Part shown: piece by piece, positions 55,417-64,000 of the stretch
Layout: every line of letters starts with the position of its first letter
Numbering within the stretch: the stretch's first letter is position 1
Source: Ashinkailepas kermadecensis
Taxonomy: Eukaryota > Arthropoda > Thecostraca > Neolepadidae
Assembly (NCBI GenBank): GCA_034440615.1
Contig: JAOTOM010005124.1
Coordinates: forward strand, 541,001-605,000
Reading direction: 5' to 3'
DNA: 64,000 bases
Translations under genes and position numbers: made by a program
Notes under the pieces: generated by a model
The model's database searches: none
Told to the model about the DNA's origin: nothing
What the model saw: the letters and a program-made list of their open reading frames with translations, nothing else

Positions 55417-56214
55417 ATATATATATATGTATGTATGTATGTATGTAAACTGCGAGCATATATATAAATCCCATTCAAATATAGGCTGCGTGGGCCTGGT
55501 CAACTCAGTCAGCCATGTGCCCATATCTCCAGTGAAGCCAAAACTAGCACTCGTGCCAGGTTTGATTATCAGGTGGTGTGGTCCAGTTATCAATCGAGAT
55601 CTCCGGGTAGATAGCGCTCGGTGGAAACCTTTCAGACGAGTTCTTGCATGTAGGAAAAAGAGGAGCAGTGTGTTGGTCACATGTATGCATTTTAGGTGCT
55701 GTGTAATTGGACCCGATGAATCAGTTTAAAAAAATAAAAGTTTAGTCCCAGTTCTTGCTGGGGTGGCTTTATGGACCGCTGCCATATTGTTGAGCAGAGC
55801 TTGTTGTGTGAATCCTGACCCCTCCACCCGACTCATGAATTCCAGTTCAACGGCAGAATTTTGACCGAAAGTTTAACGTGCCGTCAATGCACCGACACGG
55901 CCACCCCGGTAGCTCGTCCCCGGCGTTGTCGGACCAGTTGCCAACTGACCCTCCCAGACAGGGGTTAAATAATGGGAAGCGACTCGAACCTTGTCTTGCC
56001 AGGACAGGGGAGACCAGTGCAGGCCAGGGAAGGAATATATGCTGTTCCTATTTTTTTTTGGCATCCAGAACATTAGGATATTTAATGGTGCTGTTGGACG
56101 ACTAACTGCAGTGGTAAAGTGATCGAGAGTCACTGGAAAGTGCAAACTGAGATTCTGACCTTACCGGTTTGAATACAAATATCCTCTCCCTCCTGAGTTA
56201 TTGCGCACATTTTC
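54916..56214 (+). other. Intron stretch with TA/GTAT simple repeats
   Basis: Simple repeats at 55084-55105 and 55367-55446; otherwise unique. Nothing recognised. Confidence 0.45.
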
Positions 56215-56310
56215 CTCTCCACATTCAGGGTTGCAAAGTGCAAATCCAACCCGGGTGCGGGCCAGCGCTCCAACCAACTGAGCTACCGGGGCGACAAGGC
56301 AAAACAGGTT
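56215..56310 (-). mobile_element. tRNA-derived SINE or tRNA pseudogene
   Basis: Minus strand reads ggtagctcagttggttggag (A-box-like) then cccgggttggatttgc (weak B-box). The arms do not form a sound tRNA. Confidence 0.6.
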
Positions 56311-56424
56311 GACGCGTGCGTAGACGTGGCTCAGGACAGAACGCCTATTCACGACCAGTGAACAGACATCCACAGAGTGCTACGGCCCCGTTGTGGTGGG
56401 TTGGCTTTCCACTTAGGAAATACA

Positions 56425-57425
56425 GCCAATACGGCACAGGTCGGCTGGCGGCGACGGTGGCGAGCGCCAGACCTTCGTGCCACCGCATCCTCTGCAGCCA
56501 ATACGGCACAGGTCGGCTGGCGGCGGCGGTGGCGAGCGCCAGACCTTGGTGCCACCGCATCCTCTGCAGCCAATACGGCACAGGTCGGCTGGCGCGGCGG
56601 CGGTGGTGAGCGCCAGACCTTGGTGCCACCGCATCCTCTGCAGCCAATACGGCACAGGACGGCTGGCCGCGACGGTGGCGAGCGCCAGACCTTGGTGCCA
56701 CCGCATCCTCTGCAGCCAATACGGCACAGGACAGCTGGCGGCGGCGGTGGCGAGCGCCAGACCTTGGTGCCACCGCATCCTCTGCAGCCAATACGGCACA
56801 GGTCGGCTGGCGGCGGCGGTGGTGAGCGCCAGACCTTGGTGCCACCTCATCCTCTGCAGCCAATACGGCACAGGTCGGCCGGCGGCGGCGGTGGTGAGCG
56901 CCAGACCTTGGTGCCACCGCATCCTCTGCAGCCAATACGGCACAGGTCGGCTGGCCGCGACGGTGGCGAGCGCCAGACCTTGGTGCCACCGCATCCTCTG
57001 CAGCCAATACGGCACAGGACGGCTGGCCGCGACGGTGGCGAGCGCCAGACCTTGGTGCCACCGCATCCTCTGCAGCCAATACGGCACAGGTCAGCTGGCG
57101 GCGGCGGTGGCGAGCGCCAGACCTTGGTGCCACCGCATCCTCTGCAGCCAATACGGCACAGGTCGGCTGGCGGCGGCGGTGGTGAGCGCCAGACCTTGGT
57201 GCCACCGCATCCTCTGCAGCCAATACGGCACAGGTCGGCTGGCCGCGACGGTGGCGAGCGCCAGACCTTGGTGCCACCGCATCCTCTGCAGCCAATACGG
57301 CACAGGTCGGCTGGCCGCGACGGTGGCGAGCGCCAGACCTTGGTGCCACCGCATCCTCTGCAGCCAATACGGCACAGGACGGCTGGCCGCGACGGTGGCG
57401 AGCGCCAGACCTTGGTGGCATCGCA
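56425..57425 (+). repeat. 72-bp minisatellite, about 14 units
   Basis: Unit: gcagccaatacggcacaggt, a C/G-variable segment ggctggcggcggcgg, gcgccagaccttggtgccac, cgcatcctct. Seventy-two is divisible by three, so both strands are open for over 350 codons; no coding meaning. Confidence 0.97.
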
Positions 57426-57629
57426 TTCTCCGATAAATCAGGTGCAAAGCCAGAATTCTAATTCCAGCGGCGCCGCTGAGTGAGCGGGCGGCATCTTTGG
57501 CCGTCGACAGAGCATCGCCGTCCACGTGTGTGCCAGCGCCGGCGCGAGCTGTCGCGTGTGATGTCGGCAGGAGTGATGGCCGTTGGCCATGCCGTCCGCA
57601 CACCTGCTGCTCCGCCGACAGGCTAATCA

Positions 57630-57920
57630 GCCACACCCACTGCTGGGTATCGCCACCCCCGCCCGTGCCAATGTGCCGACGTGCCGGCCAGTCACCCTGC
57701 TGCAGCGGCGACACAGATCACAGATGTAGCCACTGCTGGGTGTCGCCACCCCCGCCCGTGCCTCTGTGCCGACGTGCCGGCCGGTCACCCTGCTGCAGCG
57801 GCGACACAGATCACAGATGTAGCCACTGCTGGGTGTCGCCACCGCCGCCCGTGCCTCTGAGCCGACGTGCCGGCCAGTCACCCTGCTGCAGTGGCGACAC
57901 AGATCACAGATATGGCCACT
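57630..57920 (+). repeat. 93-bp minisatellite, three units
   Basis: ccactgctgggtgtcgccac with gccgacgtgccggcc and ctgctgcagcggcgacac. Confidence 0.95.
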
Positions 57921-58128
57921 CGGCAGCACGGGCTGGAAACATTCCAGCTGCCGGTGGGAATGGTCTGGAGGTGGCGCCCGAATGTCATCAGCTGTGCGTT
58001 AGGAGGGAAATAAATACATCGTGCCGCACGCAATCTTCGATATCGTAAAATAAATACCCAGTTACTGGAAATCGTGACATGGAAAGCCATCCAAGCCTGT
58101 TTTTACCCAGATGATGAGTGAGGTTTAA

Positions 58129-58209
<81 letters not shown>

Positions 58210-60720
58210 AATCGGTACAAGGACGGAGTCAAAATTTAGTGCGTCAGGCGAAGTGGTCAATTGACCTGAAACGCCCCTGGACGGAGACAGTGTCGGAATC
58301 GTCTGGGATCGACACGTTTCCGAGACTTTTCTCGGTCAATATGTCACGAGGCAAAGTGCGACAACCGCTGCTTTGTTATTAATGTGCCTAATAATCAATC
58401 ATCGGGATCTATCGACTGGGTAAGTTGTACTGTTCATAAATACAAAAGTTACGGAGAGGTGCTTTTTTCTCGTACTGTTGGCCGACGGCTGTTACCTCGA
58501 AACATAGCGGTCGGTTGCGAATTTCCTCTGGTCATGGTCAAGCGCACTAGTCTAACCTTGGATTGTCGGGAAGGCAGATGGGTCGCAATGGTCAACTGAT
58601 GAAGTCGAAATTACAAGTTAGTTGATTGACAGTAAGTAAAAACTTGGTGGTAAGCCAATTTGTAATTTGAAATACAAGCCATTTCACGAATTCGTAAAAC
58701 CTCATCTATATATTCATGTACTAGAAGCTATATCTTGTTCAGGAACAGGAAGGGACCAAGGCAGCTCGAAACCCGGAGACATGACGTGCTTCTTTCGTTA
58801 CAAAAAAAATATTGCGTTATTCTGGTATTTGCTTTGTAGTCGAGTTTGTTCTCAATATATAATTTACTTCTTAATCCGTTTGTACGGTAAACTATGAGTG
58901 GATCTATGAAATAGAGGATAGTGAATATTGCGTTGTGTTTCCGTTGTATATCGATGAACTATCGGATACATTGCTGGGTGCTGTCGTATGGATGGGAAGA
59001 TTAAAGCTCGTATCCATTATAAGATTTTGTCTGTTGCATTGCTAATGGCCCATTAAGAATACCTAAAAGTCTACGAGCGAAAACTAGAAAGTGATGGTTT
59101 ATCATGAGGCGGAAAACTGACATATCCAATGCCATGCTTACACTAGTGCTGTTGTAGTTTAAGTTCCTATTTCCCGTCTTACAACGGCGTGTGAAATATA
59201 GCAGTATGCAGCAATGCGCAATAGCAAATAGCAACAATAACGCTGAATGAAGAACAACGACAAAGTGGACAAAGCCTGTGTCTCTAAAACCGTCTCTGAA
59301 GTCGCCTCAGGCCACCTTAGGACTAATCACTTTCGACGAGATATATAGAGGGTAGTAAAGAAAATTAACCGAGCTTCATAACTAAAGCACAAACGGGCAC
59401 CTCTCACACCGGAAATGTCCTCGGGTGGTGCCATTAGCTAGCTAACGGACGGCAGGTTTACAGCCAATATTGCATCGATACTTTACCACTACCACGATTT
59501 TTTCAAAGTCGTAATGCAAAACAAGTTTTAGGGGCGTTACACCCATGGCACATGACAACAACAATCAGTGGAATAGTCCGGAAACACCAGATAATTGATC
59601 GGAAGTGCATCAACCTGTGCTCAGATAACCATGTTCTATGCTAGTGAGATTTGGATTACCAATCAATGCTAGCCTAGCGTTTTTTTTAAATTAGTTCTGT
59701 GTTAAAAAATGCAACCTGTCGTTTTGCTCCATGTTAAGGGGGCGAAGCGCCAGCTACTGGTTGATATTAAAATAAGAACAGCTTCGATTATGCCGAATGA
59801 GTCCATTAAATTATTGAACATTTATGACATATTTGGTGTTTTCCTCGTACATGCTTTTATTTCAAATATCCTGGGTCTTTTTCCCTGTTGTCATATACAC
59901 GTTATTTCCATGTTTATTGCTTGCGTAGTTAAGTACGCAGTTTTGCCAATATTATTGCAGGATTATTGTGCACTCCTTTCCATTGGTAGACAATTGCATG
60001 CATTTTCGGAGATGCTTTTCTGTTGGTTACAGCAGACCCTGCAACATTCAGACGTGCTTCCCATATAAATATATGTTAAGTTTCAGGGATGCTCGTCAGG
60101 ATTCAGTGGTGTGGAGGCACCCCTGAATAATACAATTATCCATGTGTGCTCCTTATGAATCGGTATTTTAGTTTAATATCTACAGTTGGTAATTGTGGAA
60201 CAACTATTCTGCTACGGCTTTTCTAATCTTGAAGATATTTGTACTTTCTGCTCACGAATCGCCCCAGAACGGTAGGTTGCATGACGTAGAAGCCCTAAAT
60301 TCCCAGTCTAATATAAGGAGACATCACGGCAATAAAAATAATTGAGGAACTACAGGTCTTGACCCATAATGTCGCCACCAAAAATTCCATATCAGATATA
60401 TAGGGGACAGGGCTTTCATATGCGTAAAAAGGTTTAATTTTCAGTTGGAATTAGCCACTACTGATTCTGTTGCTGTTTCTGGTCAATATTTTGGAAACTA
60501 ATGGAGGCGCTACAATTTAGAGCTTGCATACAACGAAAATACGACATTGGAAATAAAGAAAATGAGGAGAGTTTATAACGTGTCAGCAAGCAGATTTTTT
60601 AAAATACAATTGGCAACTTGCCATTATTTGCTGCTCTTTTGTGAGTATTATGTACTTTTCGCAGGGTGAGAGGGGCTAATAATTCATACCACACAAACAT
60701 GATGTGCATTATGACTACTG
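58210..60720 (+). other. Intron stretch without recognised features
   Basis: AT-rich unique DNA. The 119-codon frame at 59709-60068 is hydrophobic but has no recognisable family. Confidence 0.45.
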
Positions 60721-60909
60721 ATGAAGTCTACACGAAGAGCAGCGAATGGAAGGCACATGTGCGAATACCAAGTGCCGGCTGCAGTGCGGCGCGCCTGTTT
60801 ATAGAGCACGTCCGTTGACAGCGTGGCAGGATCGTGTGTATACTGGGCGGCGGCTCTGACAGCGCCGGCACTCCTGCGGCGGTGTCGCTGGCCGCCTCCG
60901 CCGCCTCAA

Positions 60910-61120
60910 GTGCACCCGGCGCGACTCCGGCGGCGACCGACCGCACCCAGCGCGGCTCCGACTGCACCCGGCGCGACTCCGGCGGCGACCGACCGCACCC
61001 AGCGCGGCTCCGACTGCACCCGGCGTGACTCCGGCGGCGGCCGACCGCACCCAGCGCGGCTCCGACCGCACCCAGCGCGACTCCGGCGGCGGCCGACCGC
61101 ACCCGGCGCCACTCAGCGTG
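60910..61120 (+). repeat. 52-bp minisatellite
   Basis: About four units; gactccggcgg at 60923, 60975, 61027 and 61079. 61121-61714 is unique. Confidence 0.92.
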
Positions 61121-61714
61121 TTCGCGCAACGCGTGCCGGATAGAAGGAAAGAACTGCCGTCCCAGTTTGACACGATGAGATGGTGTTGCGGACTTCCCCT
61201 GCGCAGTTTCGCCTGTCCATTCCGGTGGTCTTGCTGGACGTGCATTCACCACATGCGCTCACGCGATTCACCTGGGTGTCGGCTTCCAGACATCTGGGTT
61301 TTTCCTCCGGCGGGTCAGGTGAACGTTTATAACCTGGTACTCGTCGGGCGTCGTGAAACGGTGTTTCGAGCCGTTTTTGAGCACGCGTGGGTGGGTGTGC
61401 CGTGCGGCCCTGCGCTTCGACGGCCCGCCAACTACATTGGGGACTGCCAATGCGGGCAGCCGTCGAGACGGAGGAGCAGATTTGCTGATGTGCCACTCGT
61501 TTTAGGTGTCCCGATCAGCGGTGGGTTCGTTGTCCGATCTTCCGACAGTCTTTCCCGGGGTTCTTCGGCGGTGAATGGAGGGCGGTGGCGGTGAAGAAAC
61601 GGGCACATCTCGCTCGATAGCTGAGGCCGGCGATGATTCAGAGGCCGTGCGTTAGCCGCCATGGCTGGTCAGGCGTGGCGGGCAGGTCCGTCTGCCGGCG
61701 ACGCCGTCCGCGCC

Positions 61715-63370
61715 CATCGGCACGGTGGCTGCCCTGCTGCGGCACCTTGCCGCCCGGCCACGCGCTGGGTCCTCTCGGTGACTGGTGGCACGGTGGCTGC
61801 CCTACTGCGGCACCTTGCCGCCCGGCCACGCGCTGGTCCTTCGGTGACTGTTGGCACGGTGGCTGCCTCTGGGCACCGTGCCGCCCGGCCACCGCTGGGT
61901 CCTCTCGGTGACTGGTGGCACGGTGGCTGCCCTGTGCGGCACCTGCCGCCCGGCCACGCGCTGGGTCCTCTCGGCGACTGGTGGCACGGTGGCTGCCCTA
62001 CTGCGGCACCTTGCCGCCCGGCCACGCGCTGGGTCCTCTCGGTGACTGGTGGCACGGTGGCTGCCCTACTGCGGCACCTTGCCGCCCGGCCACGCGCTGG
62101 GTCCCTCGGTGACTGGTGGCACGGTGGCTGCCCTGCTGCGGCACCTGCCGCCCGGCCACGCGCTGGGTCCTCTCGGTAACTGGTGGCACGGTGGCTGCCT
62201 ACTGCGGCACCTTGCCGCCCGGCCACACGCTGGGTCCTCTCGGTGACTGGTGGCACGGTGGCTGCCCTACCCCGCCCCCGCGCTGGGTCCTCTCGTGCTG
62301 GTGGCACGGTGGCTGCCCTACTGCGACCTTGCCGCCCGGCCACGCGCTGGGTCCTCTCGGTGACTGGTGGCACGGTGGCTGCCCTACTGCGGCACCTTGC
62401 CGCCCGGCCACGCGCTGGGTCCTCTTGGCGACTGGTGGCACGGTGGCTGCCCTACTGCGGCACCTTGCCGCCCGGCCACGCGCTGGGTCCTCTCGGTGAC
62501 TGGTGGCACGGTGGCTGCCCTACTGCGGCACTTGCCGCCCGGCCGCGCTGGGTCCTCTCGGCGACTGTGGCACGGTGGCTGCCCTACTGCGGCACCTTGC
62601 CGCCCGGCCACGCGCTGGTCCTCTCGGTGACTGGTGGCACGGTGGCTCCCTACTGCGGCACTTGCCGCCCGGCCCGCGCTGGGTCCTTCGGTGACTGGTG
62701 GCCGGTGGCTCCCTGCTGCGGCACCTTGCCGCCCGGCCCGCTGGGTCCTCTCGGTGACTGGTGGCCGGTGGCTGCCCTACTGCGGCACCTTGCCGCCCGG
62801 CCACGCGCTGGGTCCTCTCGGTGACTGGTGGCACGGTGGCTGCCCTGCTGCGGCACCTTGCCGCCCGGCCACGCGCTGGGTCCTCTCGGTGACTGGTGGC
62901 ACGGTGGCTGCCCTACTGCGGCACCTTGCCGCCCGGCCACGCGCTGGGTCCTCTCGGTGACTGGTGGCACGGTGGCTGCCCTACTGCGGCACTTGCCGCC
63001 CGGCCCGCGCTGGGTCCTCTCGGTGACTGGTGGCACGGTGGCGCCCTACTGCGGCACCTTGCCGCCCGGCCACGCGCTGGGTCCTCTTGGTGACTGGTGG
63101 CACGGTGGCTGCCCTACTGCGGCACCTTGCCGCCCGGCCACGCGCTGGGTCCTCTCGGTGACTGGTGGCACGGTGGCTGCCCTACTGCGGCACCTTGCCG
63201 CCCGGCCACGCGCTGGGTCCTCTCGGTGACTGGTGGCACGGTGGCTGCCCTACTGCGGCACCTTGCCGCCCGGCCACGCGCTGGGTCCTCTCGGTGACTG
63301 GTGGCACGGTGGCTGCCCTACTGCGGCACCTTGCCGCCCGGCCACGCGCTGGGTCCTCTTGGCGACTGGT
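61715..63370 (+). repeat. 68-bp minisatellite, about 24 units
   Basis: Unit: gtgactggtggcacggtggc, tgccctactgcggcacc, ttgccgcccggccacgcg, ctgggtcctctcg. Scattered one-base losses between units. Confidence 0.97.
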
Positions 63371-63514
63371 TTTGGAAAGCAACCCGATCGTGGATTTCTG
63401 TCATTGAAAACATCCTCCGGAAGATAATCCTCCCCTTTTCCGCTGTAAGGTTATAGGTAATGGCGCTGTTTGACAAGGACTGTAGGTTTATTGCTCTGTG
63501 ATCAAAAGATAAAA

Positions 63515-63695
63515 CTGGCCAAGTGGTTGAGGTGTTGAGCTCTCGATACCAAGGTTTCGGGTTCAACACTCGCACCGCTCGGGACATTTCCCAATCCCGC
63601 GGCCCACCGGCGAAGCAGTGTGGGCGGCGCCATTAGCCGTGATTGTGCATAAAGTGCGTCGTGAACCACCCAATAAACAATAAACAACAACCACC
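63515..63695 (+). mobile_element. tRNA(Ser)-like SINE
   Basis: Head tggccaagtggttgaggtgt, then gggttcaacactcgc (B-box-like); tail gtgcgtcgtgaaccaccc and aataaacaataaacaac. Confidence 0.75.
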
Positions 63696-63861
63696 GCTGT
63701 AGCTGCTGTTACCCGAGTGGGGGCGCGGTGCCAGTGGGCCTGCGGCCAGTCAGGCCATGGGGACGGGGTCACCGTCTGTGCCACACAACACCGGCTGCCA
63801 AAGCTGGCTGCTCCACTCTGCCACTGTTGGCGCTGGGTTCACCGGGCCGGTTCGGCCAGAG

Positions 63862-64000
63862 GGGTGTCGGGCTCTTGGTCGTAAGGTCGTGGGTTCGAAT
63901 CTCACAACCGATTGGACTACCGAGTCCACCCGCGACCAATTGGTGTGAGAGATTGGCGACGTTATCTGGCCCGGCAGTCGAATGTGTCGTAAAAGTACCA
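63862..64000 (+). mobile_element. tRNA-derived SINE, cut by window end
   Basis: B-box gtgggttcgaatctcac at 63890-63906; body gcgaccaattggtgtgagag and attggcgacgttatctgg; tail gtgtcgtaaaa. Best-preserved member here. Confidence 0.85.

Noticed and set aside
56215..56310. Functional tRNA on the minus strand
   Set aside because: A-box is fine but the B-box and acceptor stem do not pair.
56345..57483. Frames of 358 and 368 codons on opposite strands
   Set aside because: Produced by the 72-bp minisatellite, a multiple of three; mutually overlapping and without similarity.
59709..60068. 119-codon hydrophobic frame as a small membrane protein
   Set aside because: AT-rich surroundings, no family, no supporting splice or promoter signs.
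61661..63407. Many Gly/Ala/Pro-rich frames
   Set aside because: All fall in the 68-bp array and change frame whenever a unit loses a base.

Overview
The window is nuclear DNA from an animal, most likely an arthropod. Two genes are recognisable, both on the + strand. The first is the 3' part of a MAPKBP1/WDR62 homologue (WD40-repeat scaffold of the JNK pathway), whose exons I traced from 572 to the stop codon at 42272. The second is the first coding exon of muscle-type alpha-actinin (50415-50510), whose N-terminus reads like the insect protein. GC-rich coding exons, extreme minisatellite density and tRNA-derived SINEs would suit a crustacean, but that narrower placement is inference.

Layout. 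1-571: intron. 572-42272: 25 coding exons of the MAPKBP1/WDR62 gene. Every acceptor/donor pair agrees in reading phase, and the joined exons give 1713 codons plus TAG. Roughly the first 290 residues (the N-terminal WD repeats) lie upstream of the window. Exons up to about 13.65 kb encode the rest of the WD40 region, exons from 14 to 25.4 kb conserved patches of the tail, the 28171-29695 exon a long disordered insert, and the last exon the conserved C-terminal helical segment. 42273-50414: 3' flank and intergenic DNA with a MITE family, SINEs, a foldback-like element and a decayed satellite-like tract. 50415-50510: alpha-actinin exon 1. 50511-64000: the start of its very long first intron, first AT-rich and repeat-poor, then filled with large GC-rich minisatellites (78-, 72-, 93-, 52- and 68-bp units).

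The most striking feature is not a gene. At 11 of the 24 introns of the first gene the 5' splice site lies inside a tandem array or duplication whose unit contains the last coding bases of the exon plus the donor. At up to seven introns the 3' splice site is repeated in the same way. Because the exonic part is protein-conserved, the arrays must have grown out of exon-intron boundaries. They account for much of the intron length and present dozens of decoy splice sites. I know of no named system that matches this.

Most long open frames in the window are stop-free translations of minisatellites and are not genes.
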